A stretch of DNA of 64,000 nucleotides from an uncultured Desulfobacterium sp. (GTDB lineage: Bacteria; Desulfobacterota; DSM-4660; Desulfatiglandales; Desulfatiglandaceae), in NCBI GenBank assembly GCA_900258555.1, contig LT984854.1:1263077-1327076 (forward strand), read 5' to 3'. The notes beneath the pieces were generated by a model, which worked only from the letters and a program-made list of their open reading frames with translations, did no database searches and had not been told where the DNA came from. Positions 17,088 to 26,198 of this stretch are shown one piece after another. Position numbers and translations under genes: made by a program. Every line of letters starts with the position of its first letter. Position 1 is the first letter of the stretch.

Positions 17088-18311
17088 CTATTCGTAACGT
17101 ATTACCTCTACAGGGTTCATTCTGGATGCATACCACGACGGATAGATGGTAGCCAAAAAGGAAATCATCACTGCTGCAAGGGAGACCACCCATACGTCGC
17201 CTGCCTCCACCAGCACAGGTAGCTTTTGTATATAGTACACAGACGGATCCAGGTCTATGAATTTGTACTTTGCCAGTAATTCGCAGATGCCGAGTCCTGA
17301 TAAAATACCGGCAATGGTCCCCACCACTCCTACCAAAAGGCCCTGGAGCATGAATATGCTCATGATGCTTTTTTTGGATGCACCCATAGCCCTTAATATG
17401 GCGACATCCCTTGTCTTTTCCATGACCACCATCACCAGTGTGCTGATGATATTTAAAGCCCCTACCATTACGATCATGGCAAGTATCACAAACATTGTGT
17501 ACTTTTCCAGCTTGAGCGCAGCAAACAGGCTCTTGTTCATCGCCTTCCAATCCTTGGTTAGAAAGGAATGCCCCAGTTTTTCCTGAACAGCCGCAGAAAC
17601 TTTCTCTGACTCAAATACATTTCTTATCTTTACCCTAAGGCCGCTCACCCTGTTGCCAAGGGCCAGGAAATCCTGCGCCTCTTCAAGGGACACGTACACC
17701 ATTGAGGCATCATACTCATACATGCCGGAATCAAATATGCCGGAGACCTTGAATTGCCTGGTGTTCGGGATCCTTCCCATTGGCGTGAGTTTGCCTTCCG
17801 GAGAGATGACAGTCACGATATCACCGATGTCCGAGTCGGTCTGTTTCGCAAGTTCACATCCTATAATAATGGCGGGCACGCCATCAGCAGTGCGACGTAA
17901 AGACTCAAGAGAACCCCTTTTAATCATGGTCTTAAGATCAACAACGCTGCCGGCGGTTTCGGGGTTAATGCCCCAAAATATCGCCCCCGTAACATTACCG
18001 GAATTATTGAACATCACCTGTGAGCTTATAAAGGGAGTTGATGCAACAATACCATCCATACCTGAAATTATTTTTTCTACCTTTTGATATCCTTCAAACG
18101 GTCCTCCATAGCTCATTATGAGCAGGTGAGAATTTACCCCGAGGATCTTTGACATCATATCCGCCCTAAAACCGTTCATCACGGAAAGGACCACGACCAG
18201 GGCCATGACACCCATCATCACACCCAAGGCGGATATGATTGTGATAATGGAGATAAAGGCCTGTTTTCGTTTGGCCTTGAGATATCTAATTCCAAGGAAT
18301 ATCTCAAACAT
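17088..18311 (-). CDS. lolC: Lipoprotein-releasing permease LolC/LolE
   Basis: 407-residue inner-membrane permease. One transmembrane helix near residues 20-45 is followed by a large periplasmic domain and three C-terminal helices (from about 270), the MacB/LolC topology; the [20 protein letters not shown] start is typical. One permease gene is present, so a LolC-type homodimer (LolF-like) is likely. Its start overlaps the lysS stop by 8 bases. Confidence 0.92.
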   Translation of the reverse strand: MFEIFLGIRYLKAKRKQAFISIITIISALGVMMGVMALVVVLSVMNGFRADMMSKILGVNSHLLIMSYGGPFEGYQKVEKIISGMDGIVASTPFISSQVMFNNSGNVTGAIFWGINPETAGSVVDLKTMIKRGSLESLRRTADGVPAIIIGCELAKQTDSDIGDIVTVISPEGKLTPMGRIPNTRQFKVSGIFDSGMYEYDASMVYVSLEEAQDFLALGNRVSGLRVKIRNVFESEKVSAAVQEKLGHSFLTKDWKAMNKSLFAALKLEKYTMFVILAMIVMVGALNIISTLVMVVMEKTRDVAILRAMGASKKSIMSIFMLQGLLVGVVGTIAGILSGLGICELLAKYKFIDLDPSVYYIQKLPVLVEAGDVWVVSLAAVMISFLATIYPSWYASRMNPVEVIRYE

Positions 18312-19803
18312 GGGTGTCCTGTCTGAATCTCATATGTGGAAAGAGGATGACATCTCTTATGGATGGAGAATCGGTCAGGAGCATCACAACCCGGTCAATG
18401 CCTATGCCTTCCCCTGCCGTGGGCGGCATGCCGTACTCTAAAGCCGTCAGATAATCCTTGTCCATAAAAAGTGCCTCTTCATCCCCTGCCTCACGCAGGG
18501 CCACCTGGGTCTCAAACCTCTGTCTCTGATCAACGGGGTCATTTAATTCGGTAAAGGCGTTTGCAATCTCCCTTCCGCCGATAAACAGCTCGAAGCGGTC
18601 TGTGATATTAGGGTCTTGATCATTTCGCCTTGAAAGTGGAGAGACCTCGGTGGGATAGCCTATAATAAAGGTGGGGTTAATCAGCTTTGGTTCTACAAGG
18701 TGGTCAAAAAGCTTTGTCAGTATTGTGCCGTGGCCGTCCCTGTCCAAAAGCCCAATGCCCTGATCAGAGGCCAGTCTTAGGGCCGCCGCTTTATCGTTCA
18801 GGACTTTCTCGTCCACCCCTCCAATATCCCTCAAAGAATCAAACAGTGATATCCTGGGCCAGGGTGGTGTAAAGTCAATAGTCTCACCCTGATATTGTAT
18901 GACCGACGTGTCCATGACATGCTTCAGGACATAATTGAACAGGGCCTCAGTCAGGCTCATCAGATCTTCGTAAGTGGCATAGGCCATGTAAAATTCCAGC
19001 ATGGTGAATTCGGGATTGTGCTTTATGGAGATCCCCTCGTTTCTGAAATTGCGGTTGATCTCGAAGACCCTTTCAAAACCTCCGACCACCAGCCTCTTAA
19101 GATACAGCTCCGGCGCAACCCTAAGGTAAAGGTCCATCCCAAGGGCATTGTGAAAGGTCTTAAACGGCCTGGCCGTAGCCCCGCCAGGGATGGGCTGCAT
19201 CATGGGCGTTTCCACCTCAAGAAAGTCCTTTTTTACAAGAAAACGCCTGATGGCCTGGATGATCCTGCTTCTCATCGCAAATACATCCCTGACCGGGTCA
19301 TTGACTATTAGGTCAACATAACGTTGCCTGTATCTGGTCTCCACGTCGGTCAGGCCATGCCACTTTTCAGGCAGCGGACGAACAGACTTGGCAAGCAGTT
19401 CTATATCATCGGCGAGGATTGTAAGCTCATCGGTCCTTGTGCGAAAAAAACCGCCGGTTATTCCAATAAAGTCTCCTACATCCATCAACTTGAAGATCTG
19501 GAATTTTTCGTCTCCGACCTTGTCCTTTCTGATATAGGCCTGGAGTCTGCCCGTCCTGTCCTTGATATGAATAAACGAGGCCTTTCCAAAGTCCCTCTTG
19601 GCCATTATCCTGCCTGCAAGGTTGCGAGGTTCGCTTTCCCGCGCCAGGGTCTCGGCGTCCATGTGTCCGAATTGTTCCATGATATCCTGGATTGTCATAT
19701 CAACGCGAAATCCAGCGGGATAGAGGCTCACTCCGGCCTCCCGTAATTTCTGGGCCTTGATAATCCTGTCTTCAAAAACCGTACCTATTTTTTCATTTTC
19801 CAT
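18304..19803 (-). CDS. lysS: Lysyl-tRNA synthetase, class II
   Basis: About 499-residue class II synthetase charging tRNA-Lys. It has an N-terminal OB-fold anticodon-binding domain (VSLYPAGF to about residue 140), motif 2 with [23 protein letters not shown], and motif 3 [24 protein letters not shown] near the end. ATG 19803 gives the usual N-terminus; ATG 19824 or a much longer frame to 19956 are in frame, but ribosome binding sites are weak. It heads the minus-strand outer-membrane operon. Confidence 0.95.
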   Translation of the reverse strand: MENEKIGTVFEDRIIKAQKLREAGVSLYPAGFRVDMTIQDIMEQFGHMDAETLARESEPRNLAGRIMAKRDFGKASFIHIKDRTGRLQAYIRKDKVGDEKFQIFKLMDVGDFIGITGGFFRTRTDELTILADDIELLAKSVRPLPEKWHGLTDVETRYRQRYVDLIVNDPVRDVFAMRSRIIQAIRRFLVKKDFLEVETPMMQPIPGGATARPFKTFHNALGMDLYLRVAPELYLKRLVVGGFERVFEINRNFRNEGISIKHNPEFTMLEFYMAYATYEDLMSLTEALFNYVLKHVMDTSVIQYQGETIDFTPPWPRISLFDSLRDIGGVDEKVLNDKAAALRLASDQGIGLLDRDGHGTILTKLFDHLVEPKLINPTFIIGYPTEVSPLSRRNDQDPNITDRFELFIGGREIANAFTELNDPVDQRQRFETQVALREAGDEEALFMDKDYLTALEYGMPPTAGEGIGIDRVVMLLTDSPSIRDVILFPHMRFRQDTHV

Positions 19804-20064
19804 CGGTAACCCAAGTGTGGACATATCAATGAGATTGATTAAACGCATTTGTTTAGTCCAAATGGTCGGCATAGTCAAGATGAAACAAGAGTTGCAGGGT
19901 TTTGCATTAAAAGGGGGACGGTCTTTCGGCAGAGGGTGTATAACTTGAAAATACATGGTTGCAGCAGGAGATCATTTTTGTTATCAATCCGAATCAAATT
20001 GAGGTATATTTAATTAAAGGAGCCAGGAGTCAGAATCCAGAATCTGAAATGAAAGGAAGGCGCT

Positions 20065-20913
20065 TTGACAGATACTCAACCCATTGTCTTATTTCCCCAT
20101 ACGAATATAACTCCAGCGAATCTTAAAAAGATAACGCACAGATTCGGAGTCTTGACCATATGTCAACCCTGGTTCGTGCAGGGGAACATGTGGATGGAAG
20201 AGATAGATTCTGCTTCAATTCAAATTGCTTACCCCCCGACCAGATTAAAGCCAGATGAAGATTTTAAGAGACTTATTTCTGAGTATAAGTCTTGGATGAG
20301 GCAAAACATGGACAAAGGCTATTCATCCATGTTGAGCGCATCCGAGGGGATTCTGCAACCAGGTGAGAGTGGTTGGGAAATCAGGAAAATGATTGCATCT
20401 GCCGGTAAAGACAGCCATGATTCGATTGAATATCAAGCCATTAAATGGCATATCATCCTCCACCTTGCCCGTGATTTTGAAGAAGACAGCCTCGGTGCAG
20501 AAGAAATATTGGACAGACTGAAGGATCGCAGATCACCTCTGGAAGGCGCGCTTGAAGATGACACCGACAGGCATTTATTTGAAGATGCGCCCATTATGAC
20601 AACGCGGCTTCATATACCCGAATATCCTCTCGGACAATTGTTTGAGGCATGGTTCGGTCTATTCGGCGATAATCTTTCGGATAATGCCTCATTAATTACG
20701 CTTGATCCCAATGTAATAAACCATGCTAGAGATTTGCTTGTCCCGGATCAGTTTATTGTCAGGAAAGAAGCAAATGGATCTTTTTCCGGATCAGACCCGG
20801 ACGAAACCGGTTTTAGTGTTATTCAACTGCCGAAGGCAAATGATGCCGACATGGCAAGGTCTGAGGTTATCAAAGGCCTTTCGGGAAAAACAATCATATT
20901 GATGGAGGGCTAA
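20065..20913 (+). CDS. Conserved hypothetical protein, 282 residues
   Basis: Soluble protein starting at TTG 20065 with AAGGAAGG upstream. It opens with IVLFPHTNITPANLKKI and has long acidic helices in the middle (HDSIEYQAIKWHIILHLARDFEEDSLG). I see no catalytic motif, signal peptide or membrane segment. The next gene begins 6 bases after its stop, so the two form an operon. I do not recognise the family; it reads like a real, conserved gene by codon use and length. Confidence 0.65.
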   Translation: MTDTQPIVLFPHTNITPANLKKITHRFGVLTICQPWFVQGNMWMEEIDSASIQIAYPPTRLKPDEDFKRLISEYKSWMRQNMDKGYSSMLSASEGILQPGESGWEIRKMIASAGKDSHDSIEYQAIKWHIILHLARDFEEDSLGAEEILDRLKDRRSPLEGALEDDTDRHLFEDAPIMTTRLHIPEYPLGQLFEAWFGLFGDNLSDNASLITLDPNVINHARDLLVPDQFIVRKEANGSFSGSDPDETGFSVIQLPKANDADMARSEVIKGLSGKTIILMEG

Positions 20914-20918
20914 AGCCC

Positions 20919-21206
20919 ATGGAAAAACAGGTCTCAAGGCTTGAAGAACTTAAAGGGGAGGGATGGACAAGGCAATTTGTGGCCTGTGAGCCCCGTCTCA
21001 GCGAGGCAGTTGAGCTTTACAAGGAAAGCGGCTATGATGTTCATCTCGAGCCTATGCCGAAGGCGGATAATCCATTTGACTTTCCGCAGGCTATGACAGG
21101 CAGTGAATGCACTACCTGTTTTGAGGGCTCTGAGGAGAATTACAGGATAATATTCACAAGGCCGACAAAGGGAGGCTTGAGCCTGGGTGATGAACTTTTC
21201 GATTAA
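20919..21206 (+). CDS. Hypothetical protein, 95 residues
   Basis: Small soluble protein with SRLEELKGEGWTRQFVACEP, a segment describing an alpha/beta unit (VELYKESGYDVHLEPMP) and a CTTCFEG motif near residue 67. It is translated 6 bases after the 282-residue gene and is probably its partner. The stop lies 18 bases from the convergent M50 protease stop. Function unknown. Confidence 0.6.
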   Translation: MEKQVSRLEELKGEGWTRQFVACEPRLSEAVELYKESGYDVHLEPMPKADNPFDFPQAMTGSECTTCFEGSEENYRIIFTRPTKGGLSLGDELFD

Positions 21207-21223
21207 TTCGAAGGCTTGGGCTC

Positions 21224-21868
21224 TTACCTGACCACATGGAACAGGCGGATAAGATTGTCTCCGGCGAACATATGGGCCAGTGATTTCATCGGGCCGGTGA
21301 GAATGATCCCCAGGATATTGGCACCTGCAAAATTGTCCAGGAAGATAATGGCCAGCAATATAAAGGGACTGTAGCGTCCGAATTGCCTGAAACTCTGCGC
21401 GGCCTGAGGAGAAAGCAAATTTTCAAGTACATGTGCCCCGTCCAATGGGGGAAGTGGCAGGAGGTTGAATATGGCAAGCCCGATATTCATCAATAAGAGA
21501 TAGAGGAGGAATTCACAGTACGTTTCCAAGGGCAGGAAAAAAAAGCGTATAAAGAGGCCTGCAACGAAGGCCAGCGCGAGATTGGAAAGGGGTCCGGCAA
21601 GGGACACTATTATGGTATCCTTACGGATGTTCCTGAAATACCTTGGATTTATGGGGACGGGCTTCGCCCATCCGAATTGAAAGAGAAAAAGGCAGATTGC
21701 CCCGAGCGGGTCAATGTGGGGCAACGGATTAAACGAAAGCCTTCCCAAGTCCCTTGCAGTGGGGTCGCCCATAGCAAGGGCAGCCCTTCCGTGGGCGTAT
21801 TCATGGATGGTGATGGCGAAAAGCAATACAGGGATTTTTATAATCCATTGGCTGATATCGTATGACAT
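21224..21868 (-). CDS. Site-2 protease family (M50) membrane metalloprotease
   Basis: 214-residue polytopic membrane protein of the short, YwhC/SpoIVFB-like M50 group. The zinc site is HEYAH near residue 21 and the second metal motif is NLLPLPPLDGAH near residue 138; several hydrophobic helices surround them. It would cleave membrane-embedded substrates. The start at 21868 is chosen from the family N-terminus and a GGGG-containing site upstream; the open frame continues to 22090 but that part is on the far side of the neighbouring gene's start and is not protein-like. Confidence 0.88.
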   Translation of the reverse strand: MSYDISQWIIKIPVLLFAITIHEYAHGRAALAMGDPTARDLGRLSFNPLPHIDPLGAICLFLFQFGWAKPVPINPRYFRNIRKDTIIVSLAGPLSNLALAFVAGLFIRFFFLPLETYCEFLLYLLLMNIGLAIFNLLPLPPLDGAHVLENLLSPQAAQSFRQFGRYSPFILLAIIFLDNFAGANILGIILTGPMKSLAHMFAGDNLIRLFHVVR

Positions 21869-21946
21869 TATTGAAGCCCCTTTTTTATATTCCACTTTAT
21901 TTACCAACAAAAGGCCGATACAGCAAGGAGAAAGGAGGTGGCTGAT

Positions 21947-22804
21947 ATGGGACTGAGGAACGCTGATTTTGCAGGGTCCTGGTATCCAGGGGGTAAATCG
22001 GACTGCCGCAGGACAATAGAGGATTATGTCAAGGCCTGTCTTCCGTGCCCTGGCGACATCAAGGAGTCGGTTGGGGGCATTGTCCCTCATGCAGGCTGGT
22101 ATTATTCAGGTCTGATCGCCTGTAATGTGATCAAGTGCCTTGATCGTGTGGATAAGCCGGACACCTGCATTATCTTCGGCAGACATCTGCATCCGGGGGG
22201 CAACAACTATATTATGAAGGAAGGGGGCTGGGATACTCCGCTTGGTGAACTCAAGATAGATGCCGATTTGGCGAAAAGGCTGGCAGGGGAATTTCCCTTT
22301 AAGGCCGAGACGGCAGACCGATACGAGCACGATAATACGATTGAATTGCAGTTGCCGTTTATAAAATACTTCTTCCCTGATACCAGGATCGTTCCGGTTG
22401 GTCTGCCCCCAAAGGCGGAGACACTTTCAATCGCAGCCAGATGTGCGGGGATTGCCAAAGAACTTGGCCGGTCAGTAATAGTTCTTGGCTCTACAGACCT
22501 TACTCACTATGGATATAATTACGGTTTTACGCCCAAGGGCACGGGCCATGATGCGCTTGACTGGGTAAAAAACGTTAATGACAGAAGGGTAGTGGATTTG
22601 ATGGTGAAAATGGATGAAAAAGGTGTTATTGAAGAGGCGCTCAGAAACTGCAACGCCTGTTGCTCCGGTGCTGCGGGCGCTGCAATAGCCGCGGCAAAGG
22701 AATTGGGGGCAGTGAAAGGGGCAAAGATAACATATTACACAAGCCATGATATCAGACCTGACAGTAGTTTTGTGGGTTATGTGGGAATTGTATTCGGCAA
22801 GTAA
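21947..22804 (+). CDS. amrB: MEMO-family protein (AmmeMemoRadiSam system protein B type)
   Basis: 285-residue member of the MEMO1 family, a dioxygenase-like fold. Conserved features are GIVPHAGWYYSG near residue 48, FGRHLHPGG near 80, HDNTIELQLPF near 127 and STDLTHYG near 188, the histidines and acids matching the metal pocket. AGGAGG at 21933-21938 lies 8 bases before ATG 21947, so this start is better than the in-frame GTG at 21938. The radical-SAM and AMMECR1 partners that define the three-part system are not adjacent. Activity in bacteria is not established. Confidence 0.85.
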   Translation: MGLRNADFAGSWYPGGKSDCRRTIEDYVKACLPCPGDIKESVGGIVPHAGWYYSGLIACNVIKCLDRVDKPDTCIIFGRHLHPGGNNYIMKEGGWDTPLGELKIDADLAKRLAGEFPFKAETADRYEHDNTIELQLPFIKYFFPDTRIVPVGLPPKAETLSIAARCAGIAKELGRSVIVLGSTDLTHYGYNYGFTPKGTGHDALDWVKNVNDRRVVDLMVKMDEKGVIEEALRNCNACCSGAAGAAIAAAKELGAVKGAKITYYTSHDIRPDSSFVGYVGIVFGK

Positions 22805-22859
22805 ACGTCATTAATTTAACGATGTTCAATAAAAATATAGAATGTTGCTTTACCACTAT

Positions 22860-22987
22860 GAGGAAAGTATTTTGAACCGCAGAATATCGAACAAGGAATG
22901 CCGAATATCGAAGTAATAAACCTTTTCTTATTTATTTTAAGCCGTTACTTCTGCATTCGAAATTCCCTGTTCGATATTCAATATTCA
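22860..22987 (+). repeat. Palindromic MITE-like repeat, copy 2
   Basis: Second copy of the element at 8959-9077, in the other orientation. It begins gaggaaagtattttgaaccg, has AGAATATCGAACAAGGAATG at 22881-22900 and ends with CCCTGTTCGATATTCAATAT. The inner parts diverge but keep the inverted ends. It occupies most of the gap between the MEMO gene and the next small gene. Confidence 0.8.
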
Positions 22988-23034
22988 GTTTAACTTAAAT
23001 ATTATTCTGTGTAATTATTCTGGAGAATCTTAAT

Positions 23035-23238
23035 ATGGACTCTATTGAAAAAGCAAGGATCAGACTGGAGCATTGGATAACGCACAATGATCATCATCAG
23101 GAAGAATATGAAATGTTTGCCGAACAATTAAGAGAGGCGGGGAAGAATGAAAGCGCGGACCTGGTCAAAGAGGTAAAGGAGCTGACAGCCAGAAGCACAG
23201 ACTGTCTGCGCAAGGCCATAAAAGCCTTAGAGTCATAG
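23035..23238 (+). CDS. Small helical His-containing protein next to CooT
   Basis: 67-residue acidic helical protein with HWITHNDHHQEEYEMFAEQL and a C-terminal coiled part. The clustered histidines could bind a metal such as nickel. It ends 20 bases before a CooT-like gene, and this pairing of a short HNxxH helical protein with CooT is one I associate with anaerobes, but I cannot name the family firmly. GGAGAAT lies upstream of the ATG. Confidence 0.65.
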   Translation: MDSIEKARIRLEHWITHNDHHQEEYEMFAEQLREAGKNESADLVKEVKELTARSTDCLRKAIKALES

Positions 23239-23258
23239 TTTTTTGGGGAGATTTTTGG

Positions 23259-23447
23259 ATGTGTGAAGCGCATGCATATATATTAAAAAACGGTAAAGAG
23301 GAAAAGGTCATGGAAAGCGTTGACCTTGTTGAACTGGAAGGGGATGAGGCAAGGCTCGTCAATATATTTGGGGAGCAGAAAACGATCAAGGCCAGCCTGA
23401 AGCTTTACAGCAACAGTGAGGGCAAGATAGTCTTCGAACCGGTTTAG
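23259..23447 (+). CDS. CooT-family nickel-binding protein
   Basis: 62-residue protein starting MCEAHAYILKNGKEE, with the cysteine at position 2 that binds nickel in CooT, followed by a compact beta-rich domain (VDLVELEGDEARLVNIFGE). CooT helps nickel delivery to CO dehydrogenase in Rhodospirillum; many anaerobes carry such proteins away from CODH genes. No CODH gene is in this window. GGGGAG precedes the start. Confidence 0.8.
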   Translation: MCEAHAYILKNGKEEKVMESVDLVELEGDEARLVNIFGEQKTIKASLKLYSNSEGKIVFEPV

Positions 23448-23456
23448 TATCTGAAC

Positions 23457-23512
23457 AAAAAGGCCATTCAGACACAATATTGAATTATTAATTGTGAATT
23501 TTTAATTTAAAA
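23457..23512 (-). repeat. AT-rich dispersed repeat, copy 1
   Basis: A ~55-bp unit reading aggccattcagacacaatat then attaattgtgaatttttaat. The reverse complement recurs at 36631-36683 with about five differences. It lies in the gap after the CooT gene. Confidence 0.75.
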
Positions 23513-23534
23513 GTGTCTTTTTTGGAGTTTGACC

Positions 23535-24017
23535 ATGAAACTGGGAATCATATCCGATACCCATGACAATCTTCCTTTGATCGAAAAGGCAGTGGAGATC
23601 TTCAACGATGCCAATGTTGATCTGGTCCTTCATGCAGGTGACTATGTATCGCCCTTTTCCATAAAACCCTTACTCTTGCTTGAATGCGATTTTTTGGGTG
23701 TGTGGGGCAATAACGATGGAGACAAACTTGCCCTCCGCAATATTGCACAGGGCAAGATCGAAAACTCGCCGCTTGTCGACACCTATAAGGGCAAAAAGAT
23801 TTTGATCGGACATGATCTTTTACTATTGGAATCCCTTATCTCTTCCCAGGATTTCTATTTGATCGTTTATGGTCATACACACCTGCCAGAGATAAAGAAT
23901 GTGGGCAATACCCTGGTGGTCAACCCTGGTGAGTGTTGCGGATGGGTTTATGGAAAGGCTACTATCGCAGTGGCAGACCTTGACTCCCACACAGCAGAGC
24001 TGATTTCCCTCACATAG
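23535..24017 (+). CDS. MJ0936/YfcE-type metallophosphoesterase
   Basis: 160-residue calcineurin-fold phosphodiesterase. Metal ligands are seen in IISDTHDN near residue 7, HAGDYVSP near 35, WGNNDGD near 60, IGHDLL near 96 and YGHTHLPEI near 116. The best start is ATG 23535 with GGAG 7 bases before it; a TTG two codons upstream is also open. Natural substrate unknown. Confidence 0.88.
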   Translation: MKLGIISDTHDNLPLIEKAVEIFNDANVDLVLHAGDYVSPFSIKPLLLLECDFLGVWGNNDGDKLALRNIAQGKIENSPLVDTYKGKKILIGHDLLLLESLISSQDFYLIVYGHTHLPEIKNVGNTLVVNPGECCGWVYGKATIAVADLDSHTAELISLT

Positions 24018-24042
24018 ACACATTGTTTAAGGATTGCATTAG

Positions 24043-24792
24043 ATGAAAGAACTGATAAAACAGGCTGCGGATATCATCACAAAATCAGGTCTGACCATCG
24101 CGCTCACGGGCGCCGGGATTTCAGTGGAGTCAGGTATCCCGGATTTCAGGAGCCCGGGCGGGCTATGGTCAATATACGATCCATCAGAGTATGCTACGAT
24201 ATCGGCCTTTATATCAACTCCGGAGAAGGTCTGGGAGATGGCGCGGGAGATGACAAAGCTGATTGACGCGGCAAGACCCAACAGCGCCCATAAAGGCATG
24301 GCCGACCTTGAAAAGATGGGCTATCTCCATCATATCATCACTCAGAACGTGGACAACTTGCATCAGGAGGCGGGCTCCAGCAATGTTATTGAATACCATG
24401 GTAACATCTCTACCCTTACCTGCCTTAAGTGCGGACAGAGATTCAAGCGGGCTGAGTTGCATGAGGAATTTCCTCCAAGGTGCATCTGTTCAAGCAGGAT
24501 GATTCTTAAACCGGATGTCATTTTTTTCGGCGAGGCCATACCGGAAGACGCCATGAACAGGTCTTTTCAACTTGCATCACATGCAGAGGCACTGATGGTG
24601 GTTGGGACCTCAGCGGTTGTTTCGCCTGCCAACACCATCCCGTCAATAGCCAAGACAAACGGTGCAAAGGTCATTGAAATCAACAAGGACAGGACCCATT
24701 TGACCGGAACAATCACGGATGTATTCCTGAATGGCGATGCGGGTATGATCATGACAGAGATCCTCGCGGAGATAAGAAAAATAGTCGGATAA
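24043..24792 (+). CDS. Sirtuin (SIR2-family NAD-dependent protein deacylase)
   Basis: 249-residue sirtuin. It has GAGISVESGIPDFRSPGGLW near residue 22, the catalytic TQNVDNLHQ with a later EYHG (His), VVGTSAVVSPAN and EINKD. It removes acyl groups from lysines using NAD. The zinc site is unusual: the first pair is a normal CLKC, but the second is CIC (C-x-C) followed by a longer spacer before LKPDVIFFGE. It begins 25 bases after the phosphoesterase and is followed by a gene whose TTG start is 11 bases after its stop. Confidence 0.92.
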   Translation: MKELIKQAADIITKSGLTIALTGAGISVESGIPDFRSPGGLWSIYDPSEYATISAFISTPEKVWEMAREMTKLIDAARPNSAHKGMADLEKMGYLHHIITQNVDNLHQEAGSSNVIEYHGNISTLTCLKCGQRFKRAELHEEFPPRCICSSRMILKPDVIFFGEAIPEDAMNRSFQLASHAEALMVVGTSAVVSPANTIPSIAKTNGAKVIEINKDRTHLTGTITDVFLNGDAGMIMTEILAEIRKIVG

Positions 24793-24803
24793 GGAAAAGT
24801 CAA

Positions 24804-26171
24804 TTGGCGGTAAAACTAAGTATTGATAAGGCAGGCCTGCTTCAGGCCTGTAAAGACATAATAGAGACTATTCTTTTATGTCTTCCAAACGCCTACAAAG
24901 GGACACTGTATCGTATAGGAACTCCTCCGGAGTTGATAGCAAAGCAGATTACATGCGGCGTTATTGATGACGAGAGGAAGAATGTCTCATGGGACATACC
25001 GATGAAATCTTACTATGCCCCGCCGGGACTGGCCTGGACTGATTATAGAGACCAGCCTGGCCGGCCATTGGAGGCTATGGCGTGGTGCGTTGAGACCCAG
25101 CATAGTTGGACAGCCCATGACCCTGATAATGATCAGCGCGGCGCCAGGGTGAAGCTAGACGGCTCGGCCGGGAACTTTCATCACATGGAGCCGGTGTTGA
25201 TCCATAAGGATGACCTCTATCTTGGCGACAAGTCCGATATTGAATACCCCTGTAATTATCAGGGTGAAAAGATATGGCAGAACAGCGATTACGTGGTTGT
25301 AGATGTTATAAAGATACATTTCAGGCCCTATACGATTAAGATCAATAGCCTCGAGACCAGGATCATCAAGAGGTTGTCAAGGGTCCTTGGAACACAGCTT
25401 CTATCTCACCAATTCAAACTTCAATCTATTGAGGCGATGCGTCAACTGGCCGAAGACAAACAGGTGTCATGCAATATCCTTGCAGACTCCATCAGAAACG
25501 CCATCACCAAATCCGGGTTTATCTTTTCACTGATAAAATTGGAGCTGGGGTTTTTAAGAGAGCAATGGGAGGGGATCCTGTTTGAAAATTCGGACAAGAA
25601 AAACATGAGACGCGAGGCCGTGTTTTCTCTGAATATGGCCTTAGAGGAAATGGGATGCCATAAAGATGGAATCGGGAAGGATTTGATCGAGGCCCATAAT
25701 AAGTTTTTAGATCTTAACCCACCGCCGGGGCTTGGTAAAAACTGGGTTCAAATGCAGATTGTGGAAAGGTGGAATGAGTTATTTGCCTCTTTTCATGTTG
25801 ATGAGGAAATGAAAAAGGTAATCTACGGCAGCATCGAAAATCTCATAAATTCGCTCTGCCTGGGTAAGGATCCTGATACTGTTGCGGCCTATGATAAGAT
25901 TACAGAGGGACTGAAAACAGAATTGGTCCATCTTTTATACAGCGAGATAGATAGTGTTGACTTCCAGTTTTTAGATAGATTAATCCAGGTGCTGCAAGAC
26001 CCTATGTTAAGACTACCATATCAGATAAAGGTAATGAAGAGCCTTGTCCGATTAAAGGCCCTGGCGGAGATAATGAGACAACTTGAACTGGATACCAATG
26101 TGGTCTTAGGCCAGATCTTAAGACCGCATGACAGCGGTATTATTTCAAATGTCTTACACCGTGACCTGTAA
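24804..26171 (+). CDS. Uncharacterised 455-residue protein
   Basis: Soluble protein starting at TTG 24804 with AAGGAAAAG upstream. The N-terminal 190 residues are alpha/beta and contain TCGVIDDERKNVSWDIPMKSY. From about 190 it becomes helical, with TRIIKRLSRVLGTQLLSHQ and a second amphipathic helix ending FLREQWEG; this recalls loosely a two-helix dimerisation-phosphotransfer hairpin, but no GHKL ATPase follows. I do not recognise the family. It lies between the sirtuin and the amidohydrolase with short gaps, so the three may be co-transcribed. Confidence 0.6.
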   Translation: MAVKLSIDKAGLLQACKDIIETILLCLPNAYKGTLYRIGTPPELIAKQITCGVIDDERKNVSWDIPMKSYYAPPGLAWTDYRDQPGRPLEAMAWCVETQHSWTAHDPDNDQRGARVKLDGSAGNFHHMEPVLIHKDDLYLGDKSDIEYPCNYQGEKIWQNSDYVVVDVIKIHFRPYTIKINSLETRIIKRLSRVLGTQLLSHQFKLQSIEAMRQLAEDKQVSCNILADSIRNAITKSGFIFSLIKLELGFLREQWEGILFENSDKKNMRREAVFSLNMALEEMGCHKDGIGKDLIEAHNKFLDLNPPPGLGKNWVQMQIVERWNELFASFHVDEEMKKVIYGSIENLINSLCLGKDPDTVAAYDKITEGLKTELVHLLYSEIDSVDFQFLDRLIQVLQDPMLRLPYQIKVMKSLVRLKALAEIMRQLELDTNVVLGQILRPHDSGIISNVLHRDL

Positions 26172-26198
26172 CCCGCAAACCGTAACTCGAAACCCAAT

